Positions 7,148-15,589 of a stretch of 62,106 nt of DNA are shown one piece after another. Within the stretch, counting starts at the first letter, position 1, and every line of letters starts with the position of its first letter. The position numbers were made by a program, and so were the translations under genes. This DNA comes from Clostridiales bacterium (GTDB lineage: Bacteria > Bacillota > Clostridia > Lachnospirales > Lachnospiraceae), in the NCBI GenBank assembly GCA_018376135.1, contig JAHABX010000020.1, positions 1 through 62,106 on the forward strand. Direction: 5' to 3'. The notes under the pieces are model-generated. The model ran no database searches. It was not told the DNA's origin and was given only the letters and a program-made list of their open reading frames with translations.

Positions 7148-8089
7148 ATGCCATTCAATGGAAAATCAGGAAAATTTAATGCTTCCATCAACACAGTTGA
7201 AGTTGGCTGTGGCGAGAAAGCAATCAAGATCGGTGGCGAGAATGTACTGCCATTTTATACATTTGACGCTCCGGTTGAGAATGCACCGAAGGTTGGCGTA
7301 ATGATCACAGACCTTGGTCTGGAAGACGAGCCGGCAGGTGTAAAGGCATACTATGAAGGATGCACCACCATGGCAGAGATCGCTAAGAAAGCAGCAGAGA
7401 TGCCGGGAGCAGATTTCGTATGTTTAAGACTGGTCGGAGCAGATCCGAACGGTCTGAATAAGTCTACCGAAGAATGCATGGAGATTGTAAAAGAGGTTGT
7501 TGACGCCATCGACACCCCGCTTGTAATCGAAGGATGCAAGAACGTAGCAAAAGATTCTGAGCTTCTGACCAAAGCATCAGAGATCGCACAGGGCAAGAAT
7601 GTGATCATTCTGGCTGCAAAGGAAGAGGATTACAAGACCATCGGAGCAGCAGCAGGACTGGCTTACAATCAGAAAGTCGGCGCTGAGTCCGCAGTAGATA
7701 TCAACCTTGCAAAACAGCTGAACGTGCTGATTTCCCAGCTGGGCGTAGCTCCTGCAAACATCGTTATGAACGTTGGTACTGCAGCAGCAGGCTACGGCTT
7801 TGAGTATGTAGTATCCACCATGGACCGTATCAAAGCAGCAGCTCTTTCCCAGAACGATGCACAGTTACAGATGCCGATCATCACACCGGTTGCTGAAGAG
7901 GCATGGAACGTAAAAGAGTCCATGGCTTCCGAAGAGGACATGCCTGAATGGGGTCCGATGGAGCAGCGTGGTATCGATATGGAAGTATGTACAGCAGCTT
8001 CCGTACTGGCATGTGGTTCCAACGCAGTAATCGTAAAACATCCGGTTACCGTTGCCACCATTTCCAAGATGATCAAAGAACTGATGTAA
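7148..8089 (+). CDS. acsD: Corrinoid iron-sulfur protein, small subunit
   Basis: A 313-residue TIM-barrel subunit of the corrinoid iron-sulfur protein, which carries the methyl group from methyltetrahydrofolate to acetyl-CoA synthase. It pairs with AcsC, encoded 22 bp downstream. Length and the N-terminal pattern match AcsD/CdhD-type proteins. The start at 7148 is supported by TAAGGAGGA just upstream. Confidence 0.93.
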   Translation: MPFNGKSGKFNASINTVEVGCGEKAIKIGGENVLPFYTFDAPVENAPKVGVMITDLGLEDEPAGVKAYYEGCTTMAEIAKKAAEMPGADFVCLRLVGADPNGLNKSTEECMEIVKEVVDAIDTPLVIEGCKNVAKDSELLTKASEIAQGKNVIILAAKEEDYKTIGAAAGLAYNQKVGAESAVDINLAKQLNVLISQLGVAPANIVMNVGTAAAGYGFEYVVSTMDRIKAAALSQNDAQLQMPIITPVAEEAWNVKESMASEEDMPEWGPMEQRGIDMEVCTAASVLACGSNAVIVKHPVTVATISKMIKELM

Positions 8090-8111
8090 TCGTGGTAAGG
8101 AGGAAAATACA

Positions 8112-9458
8112 ATGGCATTAAAAGGCTTAGACATTTTTAAAATGACACCGAAAACAAACTGTAAAGAGTGCGGAAGCCCGACCTGTATGGCATTCTCCAT
8201 GAAGGTTGCTCAGGGCGCAGTAGACATTTCCAAATGTCCGCATATGTCCGATGACGCTCTTGCAGCATTATCTGAGGCTACCGCTCCGCCAATGAAGAGT
8301 ATCAAGGTTGGTACCGGCGAAGCTGAGTACACCCTTGGCGGTGAGACTGTTCTTGCAAGACATGAGAAGACTTTCGTCAGCAAACCGAGATTTGCGGTTC
8401 GTATCACTCCGGCTATGGATGCAGATGCAGTTCTTGCAGCAGTGAACAAAGTAGATTATGAGCGTATTGGTGAGAGAATGCACGCTGAGATGGTATATGT
8501 AGAGTATACCGGCGATGCAGCAGCATATGCAGAGACTGTAAAGCATGTAACCGGAATCGGCAAGACCATCGTGCTTGCATGTAAGGACGTTGAGGCAGCT
8601 AAGGCAGCTCTCGAGGTATGCAAGGCTGAGAAGCCGATCCTGAACGGCGCAGATGCTTCCAACTATGCGGAAATGGTTGAAGTTGCAAAGGCAGCAGGTG
8701 TTGTACTCGGCGTATCCGGAAAGGATATGGACGAGCTGTATGATACAACTGCAGCAATTGAAAAGCTTGGCTACAAAGAGCTTGTACTGGATACTACCGG
8801 TGCAACCATCAAGGATACCTTCGCTATGACCGTACAGGTAAGACGTGCATGTCTGGCTAAGAATCCGGACAGAACCTGCGGATATCCGTCCTTAGTGAAC
8901 CTGAGCGCAATCGCACCGGCTGATGAGGCTATGCAGACTGCTCTTGCTTCCGTATTCGTACTGAAATACGGTTCCATCATCGTTATGGATACCATGAACT
9001 ATGCAGAGGCACTTCCGCTGTATGGTCTGAGACAGAACGTTTACACGGACCCGCAGAAGCCAATGAAGGTAGAGCCGGGCATCTATCCTCTGAACGGCGC
9101 TGATGAGAACTCTGTAGTTCTGACCACCGTTGACTTTGCACTTACATACTTCGTTGTATCCGGTGAGCTGGAGCGCTCCGGCGTTCCGTGTAACCTGGTG
9201 ATCAACGATGCAGGCGGACTTTCCGTACTGACTTCCTGGGCTGCAGGTAAGCTGTCTTCCACCTCCGTATCCAAGTTCATCATCGAGAACGTGGAGCCGA
9301 AGGTAAAATCCAGAAAGCTCATCATTCCTGGTAAGGTAGCAGTCTTAAAGGGTGATCTGGAAGCAAAACTTCCGGGCTGGGAGATTATCGTTGCTCCGAA
9401 CGAAGCTGTACAGCTTGTAAAATTCTTAAAAGACCTGAAAGCAAACGGCGAGATCTAA
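8112..9458 (+). CDS. acsC: Corrinoid iron-sulfur protein, large subunit
   Basis: A 448-residue subunit with an N-terminal Fe4S4 domain (Cys17, 20, 25 and 42), then a TIM barrel and a C-terminal cobalamin-binding region. The cobalt cycles between Co(I) and methyl-Co(III) during methyl transfer from AcsE to AcsB. The low-potential cluster helps re-reduce cobalt that has become Co(II), together with AcsV. AAGGAGG precedes the ATG. A weak hairpin (9470-9491) follows. Confidence 0.94.
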   Translation: MALKGLDIFKMTPKTNCKECGSPTCMAFSMKVAQGAVDISKCPHMSDDALAALSEATAPPMKSIKVGTGEAEYTLGGETVLARHEKTFVSKPRFAVRITPAMDADAVLAAVNKVDYERIGERMHAEMVYVEYTGDAAAYAETVKHVTGIGKTIVLACKDVEAAKAALEVCKAEKPILNGADASNYAEMVEVAKAAGVVLGVSGKDMDELYDTTAAIEKLGYKELVLDTTGATIKDTFAMTVQVRRACLAKNPDRTCGYPSLVNLSAIAPADEAMQTALASVFVLKYGSIIVMDTMNYAEALPLYGLRQNVYTDPQKPMKVEPGIYPLNGADENSVVLTTVDFALTYFVVSGELERSGVPCNLVINDAGGLSVLTSWAAGKLSSTSVSKFIIENVEPKVKSRKLIIPGKVAVLKGDLEAKLPGWEIIVAPNEAVQLVKFLKDLKANGEI

Positions 9459-9469
9459 GAAGAATTGCG

Positions 9470-9491
9470 GCTGTCCCGGTCAGGGGGCAGC
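9470..9491 (+). other. Hairpin between acsC and acsE
   Basis: GCTGTCCC (9470-9477) pairs with GGGGCAGC (9484-9491). No T-run follows, so it is more likely a processing or stability element than a terminator. Confidence 0.45.
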
Positions 9492-9523
9492 TGCTCTAAT
9501 AAATATTAAAGGAGAACACTACA

Positions 9524-10309
9524 ATGGCAAAATTTGTAACAATTGGTGAAAGATTATCCACAACAGCTCCGGCTGTTAATAAGGCTTTTACTACCAGAGA
9601 TCCGGAACCGATCATTCAGCGTGCAAAGCAGCAGCTGGATGCAGGCGCTGTTTACCTTGATGTAAACATCGGACCGGCTGAGAGCGATGGAGAAGACCTG
9701 ATGAAATGGGCAGTTCAGCTCTTACAGAGCGAGTTTGACAATGTTCCGCTGGCTCTTGATACTGCGAACAAAGCAGCAATCGAGGCAGGTATCTCTGTTT
9801 ATAACAGAAGCAAAGGAAAACCGATCGTAAACTCCGCAGATGCAGCGGGAAGAATCGAGTACATCGATCTTGCAGCAGCGAATGATGCTATTGTTATTGC
9901 TCTTTGCAACGGCGAAGGAATTGCAAAAGATAACGATGAGCGTATGATGTACTGCCAGACCATGCTTGAGAGAGGTATGATGCTTGGCATGGAGCCGACC
10001 GATCTGTGGTTTGATCCGCTGTTCCTTGTTATCAAGGGTATGCAGGACAAGCAGATGCAGATTCTTGAGTGCATCAAGATGATCTCTGATATGGAACTGA
10101 ATTCCACCGGTGGACTTTCCAATAACTCCAATGGTATGCCGAAGCATATCCGTCCGATCATGGATTCTGCTATGGTTGCTATGGCTATGCAGTGTGGTCT
10201 TACCTCTGCGATCGTTAACCCGAACGACCTGCGTCTGATGGAGACGATCAAGTCCTGTGATATTATCAAGAACAATACCTTATACGCAGATTCTTATCTG
10301 GAAATCTAA
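9524..10309 (+). CDS. acsE: Methyltetrahydrofolate:corrinoid iron-sulfur protein methyltransferase
   Basis: A 261-residue pterin-binding TIM barrel that moves the methyl group of 5-methyltetrahydrofolate to Co(I) of AcsCD. The family pattern is visible: a DVNIGP strand near residue 47, ALDTAN, an NSADA strand and the WFDPL segment. It follows acsC in the usual order and is closed by a strong terminator at 10361. Confidence 0.94.
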   Translation: MAKFVTIGERLSTTAPAVNKAFTTRDPEPIIQRAKQQLDAGAVYLDVNIGPAESDGEDLMKWAVQLLQSEFDNVPLALDTANKAAIEAGISVYNRSKGKPIVNSADAAGRIEYIDLAAANDAIVIALCNGEGIAKDNDERMMYCQTMLERGMMLGMEPTDLWFDPLFLVIKGMQDKQMQILECIKMISDMELNSTGGLSNNSNGMPKHIRPIMDSAMVAMAMQCGLTSAIVNPNDLRLMETIKSCDIIKNNTLYADSYLEI

Positions 10310-10360
10310 TAAGGGCCGGGCTTTTCCGGATATTGTAATCGAGCAATATGGTTAGAATCT

Positions 10361-10397
10361 GGAGGCACAAATAAATATTTGTGCCTCCATTTTGTTT
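10361..10397 (+). terminator. Perfect-stem terminator after acsE
   Basis: GGAGGCACAAAT (10361-10372), AAAT, then ATTTGTGCCTCC (10377-10388) make a perfect 12-bp stem followed by ATTTTGTTT. Expression of acsV therefore needs read-through or its own promoter; none stands out in 10389-10437. Confidence 0.85.
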
Positions 10398-10437
10398 AAG
10401 GACCTGAAGTATATCAGAAAGACATGGAGATAAGAAT

Positions 10438-12369
10438 ATGCCTAATGTAACATTTAGATATGAAGACGGCACTTCTAAGACAGTTGCCGTTGCAGTCGGA
10501 GAGAACCTGTTGGAGGTGGCAAGAAAAGCAAACGTAGCCATTGATGCACCTTGTTCAGGCAACGGTTCCTGCGGTAAGTGTAAAGTAAAATACATCAGTG
10601 GCGAACTTGACACGAAAAAGACACGGCACATTTCGGATGAGGATTATGAGGCTGGATGGCGCCTTTCCTGCGTTTGTACCGTTACCGGTGATGTGGAGGT
10701 ACTGGTACCGGATATCGCTTCTGCGTATAAGAGCAGGATGAAGGTGGCAGACCTGAGCTCTCCGGAAGAGGTTGCGATTTTTGATAGAGCGAAGAAAGAA
10801 GTGGGAGATGCAGGAATTGCCTTTGAAAATGATTTTTCCGTTGTGGAACTTACCATGGAGGAGCCTACCCTGGATGATACCATGCCGGACAATGAACGGC
10901 TGATCTGGGCGATCGAGGCTGCTACGGGTGCAGAGAAGATAAAACTGACTTACCAGGTGCTGAAGAAGCTTCCGGATGCGCTGAGAGAGCATCAGTTCCA
11001 TGTGAACGTGGTTCTGAAGAAATACGCGCATGGAGTCCTGGTATATGATGTTCTCCCGTCTGATGACAGCAACATATATGGACTGGCGATCGATATTGGT
11101 ACGACTACCGTATCGGCAGTGATTCTGGATATGGTGACCGGAGAACTGAAAGCCAAGGCTTCCGCAGGAAACGGGCAGATTCGTTACGGAGCAGATGTGA
11201 TCAACCGTATCATCGAATCCAGAAAAGACGGCGGAGCGAGAAAGCTTCAGAAGGCGATCGTGGATGAGACGCTGAATCCTATGATCCGGAATATGTGCCG
11301 TACCGTTGGAATTGACGGAAGCAGGATCTATCATATGTGTATTGCAGCCAATACGACTATGAACCATCTGCTGGTGGGAGTCAATGCGGATCCGCTTCGC
11401 ATGGAGCCATATATCCCTGCATTTTTTGAAACGGATAATCTGGAAGCCTATGATCTTGGAATCGATGTGCATCCGGATGCAAAGATCATCATTGCTCCCA
11501 ATATCGGAAGCTATGTGGGAGGCGATATTACAGCCGGTACCTTGATCAGTATGATCTGGAATCATCCGGAATTTAATCTGTTCATTGACCTGGGAACCAA
11601 CGGAGAGATCGTATTCGGTAATTCCGATTTTATGATGAGCTGCGCCTGCTCTGCAGGTCCTGCTTTTGAAGGCGGAGATATCAGCTGCGGTATGCGTGCC
11701 ACAGACGGAGCCATCGAAGCCTGCACCATTGATCCGGTGACCATGGAGCCCACCTTCCGTATTGTGGGTGAGGAAGGACAGCAGCCGGTTGGTCTTTGCG
11801 GTTCCGGTATCATCGATGTGATCGCAGAGCTGTTCCGCTGCAGGATCATCAGCCCCAAGGGCAAGTTCATCCGGGAGGGTGAGAGAGTCCGTCATGACAA
11901 ATATGGAATCGGAAGCTATGTGCTTGTTTTCCAGGAGGATGCAGCGGCACATAAGGATATTGAGATTAACGAAGTAGACATTGACAACTTTATCCGTGCA
12001 AAAGGAGCGATCTTCTCTGCAATCTGCACCATGATCCGTTCTCTTGATTTTGATGTGTCCATGATCGAGAATGTATATGTTGCAGGCGGTATCGGAAGCG
12101 GCATTAATATGAGGAATGCTGTGATGATCGGTATGTTCCCGGATATCGAACTGGAGAAATTCCATTATATTGGCAACTCATCACTGACCGGAGCCTACAA
12201 TATGGTACTTTCCAGAGAGGCAGAGGAAAAGGTACATGACCTTGCCCATAATATGACTTATATGGAACTGAGCACGGACCCGGGTTATATGGATGAGTTT
12301 GTTGCTGCATGCTTTATTCCGCATACAGATACGACGTTATTCCCCAGTGTGACCCAGGAGGATGTGTAA
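10438..12369 (+). CDS. acsV: Reductive activator of the corrinoid protein (RACo)
   Basis: A 643-residue protein with an N-terminal Fe2S2 ferredoxin domain (Cys39, 45 and 48 plus a Cys near 78) and a C-terminal ASKHA-type ATPase (GLAIDIGTTT near residue 218, FIDLGTNGE, CGSGIID). RACo uses ATP to push one electron uphill and restore Co(I) in AcsCD after accidental oxidation. It runs directly into the DUF3786 gene (TAA followed at once by ATG). Confidence 0.92.
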   Translation: MPNVTFRYEDGTSKTVAVAVGENLLEVARKANVAIDAPCSGNGSCGKCKVKYISGELDTKKTRHISDEDYEAGWRLSCVCTVTGDVEVLVPDIASAYKSRMKVADLSSPEEVAIFDRAKKEVGDAGIAFENDFSVVELTMEEPTLDDTMPDNERLIWAIEAATGAEKIKLTYQVLKKLPDALREHQFHVNVVLKKYAHGVLVYDVLPSDDSNIYGLAIDIGTTTVSAVILDMVTGELKAKASAGNGQIRYGADVINRIIESRKDGGARKLQKAIVDETLNPMIRNMCRTVGIDGSRIYHMCIAANTTMNHLLVGVNADPLRMEPYIPAFFETDNLEAYDLGIDVHPDAKIIIAPNIGSYVGGDITAGTLISMIWNHPEFNLFIDLGTNGEIVFGNSDFMMSCACSAGPAFEGGDISCGMRATDGAIEACTIDPVTMEPTFRIVGEEGQQPVGLCGSGIIDVIAELFRCRIISPKGKFIREGERVRHDKYGIGSYVLVFQEDAAAHKDIEINEVDIDNFIRAKGAIFSAICTMIRSLDFDVSMIENVYVAGGIGSGINMRNAVMIGMFPDIELEKFHYIGNSSLTGAYNMVLSREAEEKVHDLAHNMTYMELSTDPGYMDEFVAACFIPHTDTTLFPSVTQEDV

Positions 12370-13011
12370 ATGGAGATTGAAAACCACAAGGAAGAAGTGC
12401 CGTTTGAGCATTATCTTGAGAAATATCCGTCGCTGGATCCGCTGGAAGCGGCAGAAAGATTGAACATATTGTATGATGCATCTGCCGGGAAGTTTAGAAT
12501 TCGCTTTATGGGGTTTCTGTACGAGGTGGATTATCCGGAATTTGCGATTCGTCCCCTGAAGAAAAAGGAGGGGGAAAGGGATCTGTTTGAGAGCAGCATC
12601 CCGGCACGCACCTTCATTCTCAGGTATCTTCTGGAAGGACAGTATATCAGGGGAAGCGGAAGGTTTATGACCTTCCGTGAGGTCCCCACATATGGGGAGC
12701 TTTATCTTCAGCCCTTTACAGGAAGGTGCATCAAGAGGCTTACCTATAGTTTTGGCTTTAAACTGAGAGCTTTTGCAGAGGCTATGGAGAAGATACCGAA
12801 GGCAGTGCGGATACCCATGGGGGATATGGCATATGAGTTTGAAATGATCGAGGGCTACCGGATGCGGTTTATTTTCTGGGAAGGGGATGAAGAATTCCCG
12901 CCTTCGGCGCAGATTCTGTACAGCGATAACTTCCAGTTCGGCTTTCATGCGGAAGATATGGTGGTGGCAGGAGACCTGTCCATTACGACTGTGAAGATGC
13001 TTTGTGATTAA
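12370..13011 (+). CDS. DUF3786 protein of the Wood-Ljungdahl cluster
   Basis: A 213-residue soluble protein without Cys pairs, signal peptide or membrane segments. It fits the DUF3786 family, often found beside acs and other corrinoid or C1 genes in acetogens and methanogens; its function is unknown. The ATG follows the acsV stop codon with no gap, so translation is likely coupled to the reductive activator. A role in corrinoid protein assembly or activation is an inference from context. A second DUF3786-like protein is encoded at 34598-35290. Confidence 0.75.
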   Translation: MEIENHKEEVPFEHYLEKYPSLDPLEAAERLNILYDASAGKFRIRFMGFLYEVDYPEFAIRPLKKKEGERDLFESSIPARTFILRYLLEGQYIRGSGRFMTFREVPTYGELYLQPFTGRCIKRLTYSFGFKLRAFAEAMEKIPKAVRIPMGDMAYEFEMIEGYRMRFIFWEGDEEFPPSAQILYSDNFQFGFHAEDMVVAGDLSITTVKMLCD

Positions 13012-13069
13012 AAAAGACATGATCGGTATCATTTTACTTTGAGGACATGATACAAATTGTAGGATGTCA

Positions 13070-13092
13070 AAAAAATATCAATGTACTATAAT
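13070..13092 (+). promoter_or_regulatory. fhs promoter
   Basis: A perfect -10 TATAAT lies at 13087-13092. The best -35 is a weak TGTCAA-like box about 16 bp upstream. Transcription would start near 13099. Confidence 0.55.
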
Positions 13093-13121
13093 GCAGTTAT
13101 GTTCAAAGGGATGGAAAACCT

Positions 13122-13139
13122 TTGTTAAAAATTAAACAA
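13122..13139. promoter_or_regulatory. Rex operator in the fhs leader
   Basis: TTGTTAAAAATTAAACAA matches the clostridial Rex consensus TTGTTAA-N4-TTAACAA except for one base in the right arm. It lies about 25 bp downstream of the predicted start, so Rex would act as a roadblock that lifts when NADH is high. A small ATACC/GGTAT hairpin (13154-13167) sits just before the fhs ribosome binding site. Confidence 0.7.
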
Positions 13140-13186
13140 TGCGCAGAGCGCGGATACCCAAGGGTATTGGAAAGGAGTAATTTCTT

Positions 13187-14872
13187 ATGGGATTTAAATC
13201 TGACATTGAAATCGCACAGGAATGCGAGATGAGACCGATTACTGAGATTGCAGCGAAAGCCGGTATCGATGACAAGTATCTGGAGCAGTACGGTAAGTAC
13301 AAAGCAAAAATTGACTACAATTTATTAAAAGAGTCTGATGCTCCGAACGGAAAGCTGATCCTTGTAACCGCGATCAACCCGACTCCGGCAGGAGAAGGTA
13401 AGACTACAACTTCTGTAGGTCTTGCAGACGGACTTCAGAAGATCGGCAAGAAGGTTATGGTAGCTCTTCGTGAGCCGTCCCTTGGACCGGTCTTTGGTGT
13501 AAAAGGCGGAGCAGCAGGCGGCGGACATGCACAGGTAGTTCCGATGGAGGATATCAACCTTCATTTCACCGGTGACTTCCATGCGATCGGCGCAGCAAAC
13601 AACCTGCTGGCAGCAATGATCGATAACCATATTTTCCAGGGCAACGCGCTGAACATCGACCCGAGAAAGATCACCTGGAGAAGATGTGTGGATATGAATG
13701 ACCGTCAGCTTCGTAATATCGTAAACGGACTTGGCGGAAAGACCAATGGTATGCCGAGAGAAGATGGCTATGACATTACCGTAGCATCCGAGATCATGGC
13801 AGTTCTGTGTCTGGCAAGTGATATCACAGACTTAAAGAAGAGACTTGCAAGCATCATCGTTGGTTATACATATGGTAAGGTCGCAGAGCAGAAGCCGGTT
13901 ACCGCTGGTGATCTTCATGCAGAGGGCGCTATGGCAGCTCTTCTGAAGGATGCCCTGAAGCCAAACCTGGTTCAGACTCTGGAAGGAACTCCGGCAATCG
14001 TTCATGGCGGACCGTTCGCAAATATCGCTCATGGATGCAACTCCGTGACCGCAACCAAGATGTGTCTGAAGCTTGCAGACTACACCGTTACCGAGGCAGG
14101 ATTCGGTGCAGACCTGGGAGCTGAGAAGTTCCTTGATATCAAGTGCCGTATGGCAGGACTGAAACCGAATGCAGTTGTTATCGTAGCAACCGTTCGTGCA
14201 CTCAAATACAATGGCGGCGTTGCAAAGGCTGACCTGAATAACGAGAATCTGGAAGCTCTTGAGAAGGGTCTTCCGAACCTTCTGAAGCATGTAAGCAACA
14301 TCACGGATGTATACAAGCTTCCATGTGTAGTTGCAATCAATGCATTCCCGACCGATACCAAGGCAGAGCTTGACCTGGTAGAGGCAAAATGTAAAGAGCT
14401 TGGCGTTAACGTTGTTCTGTCTGAGGTATGGGCAAACGGCGGCGAAGGCGGCGTGAAGCTGGCAGAAGAGATCGTTCGTCTGTGTGATCAGCCGAATGAC
14501 TTCACCTTCTCCTATGAGCTGGATGGAAGCATCGAAGACAAGCTGAATGCGATCGTTCAGAAGATCTACGGCGGAAGCAAGGTAGTCCTGACTGCGAATG
14601 CACAGAAGCAGGCGAAGGAGCTGACCGCTCTCGGATATGACAAGTGCCCGATCTGTATGGCAAAGACGCAGTACAGCTTAACTGACGATCAGACCAAGCT
14701 GGGAGCACCGACCGGATTTGAAGTAACCGTTCGTAACCTGAAGATCTCTGCCGGAGCAGGCTTCATCGTTGCACTGACCGGTGAGATCATGACCATGCCG
14801 GGTCTTCCGAAGGTTCCGGCTGCAGAGAAGATCGATGTGGACGAGACCGGTAAGATTACAGGATTATTCTAA
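13187..14872 (+). CDS. fhs: Formate-tetrahydrofolate ligase
   Basis: A 561-residue enzyme that makes 10-formyltetrahydrofolate from formate, ATP and tetrahydrofolate, the first folate step of the methyl branch. The P-loop-like TPAGEGKTTT is at residues 66-75 and length matches the family (about 556-560). AAAGGAG precedes the ATG. It heads the fhs-fchA-folD group and is behind a Rex-type operator. Confidence 0.95.
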   Translation: MGFKSDIEIAQECEMRPITEIAAKAGIDDKYLEQYGKYKAKIDYNLLKESDAPNGKLILVTAINPTPAGEGKTTTSVGLADGLQKIGKKVMVALREPSLGPVFGVKGGAAGGGHAQVVPMEDINLHFTGDFHAIGAANNLLAAMIDNHIFQGNALNIDPRKITWRRCVDMNDRQLRNIVNGLGGKTNGMPREDGYDITVASEIMAVLCLASDITDLKKRLASIIVGYTYGKVAEQKPVTAGDLHAEGAMAALLKDALKPNLVQTLEGTPAIVHGGPFANIAHGCNSVTATKMCLKLADYTVTEAGFGADLGAEKFLDIKCRMAGLKPNAVVIVATVRALKYNGGVAKADLNNENLEALEKGLPNLLKHVSNITDVYKLPCVVAINAFPTDTKAELDLVEAKCKELGVNVVLSEVWANGGEGGVKLAEEIVRLCDQPNDFTFSYELDGSIEDKLNAIVQKIYGGSKVVLTANAQKQAKELTALGYDKCPICMAKTQYSLTDDQTKLGAPTGFEVTVRNLKISAGAGFIVALTGEIMTMPGLPKVPAAEKIDVDETGKITGLF

Positions 14873-14892
14873 TTCATAAAACAGCAATTACA

Positions 14893-14933
14893 GACAGCCA
14901 GCAGGGAACAGAAATTGTCCCCTGCTCGCTGTC
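14893..14933 (+). promoter_or_regulatory. Long stem-loop just before fchA
   Basis: Bases 14893-14910 pair with 14916-14933 (18 bp, two mismatches, GAAAT loop). No T-run follows, and the fchA ribosome binding site (14941-14946) is 7 bases downstream and unpaired. It probably protects mRNA ends or sets the ratio of fhs to fchA-folD rather than terminating. Confidence 0.6.
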
Positions 14934-14950
14934 ATGTCATGGAGGTTAGT

Positions 14951-15580
14951 ATGGGATTTACAAAAGCTACTTGTGAAGAATTTGTCGACGTACTTGCGTC
15001 GAAAGCTCCGGTTCCGGGCGGCGGCGGCGCGTCTGCGCTGGTTGGTGCAGTCGGCATGGCGCTGGGCAATATGGTAGGAAGCCTGACCGTAGGCAAGAAA
15101 AAATATGCAGATGTGGAAGCGGATATCATTGCATTAAAGGAAAAAGCGACTGCACTGCAGGCTGATTTCCTCCGTCTGGTGGAAGCGGATGCAGAAGCTT
15201 TTGAACCTCTGGCAAAGGCATACGGCATGCCGAGAGAGACCGAGGAAGAGAAGGCGGAGAAAGCACGTGTAATGGCAATTGTTCTGAAGGATGCCTGTGC
15301 AGTTCCTATGGAGATCATGGAGAAGTGCTGTGAGGCGATCGACGTGATCGAAGAGTTTGCGGCAAAGGGTTCCGCACTTGCGATCTCTGATGCAGGCGTA
15401 GGCGTGGTCTTCTGTAAGGCAGCGCTTCTGGGAGCATCCCTGAATGTATTTATCAATACCAAATCAATGGCTGACAAAGAATATGCGGCTTCTTTAAATG
15501 AAAAAGCAGATAAGATGATTGCAGACTACAGCAAAAAGGCAGATGAGATCTTTGCGGCAGTCAATGCAAGATTGAGATAG
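14951..15580 (+). CDS. fchA: Methenyltetrahydrofolate cyclohydrolase
   Basis: A 209-residue protein of the FchA/FtcD-C family that converts 10-formyl- to 5,10-methenyltetrahydrofolate. The Gly-rich VPGGGGASAL turn is near residues 20-29. The start at 14951 is fixed by GGAGGT four bases upstream; an earlier in-frame ATG at 14915 lies in the preceding hairpin. It is needed here because the adjacent FolD appears to lack cyclohydrolase residues. Confidence 0.92.
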   Translation: MGFTKATCEEFVDVLASKAPVPGGGGASALVGAVGMALGNMVGSLTVGKKKYADVEADIIALKEKATALQADFLRLVEADAEAFEPLAKAYGMPRETEEEKAEKARVMAIVLKDACAVPMEIMEKCCEAIDVIEEFAAKGSALAISDAGVGVVFCKAALLGASLNVFINTKSMADKEYAASLNEKADKMIADYSKKADEIFAAVNARLR

Positions 15581-15589
15581 GAGACAGAT

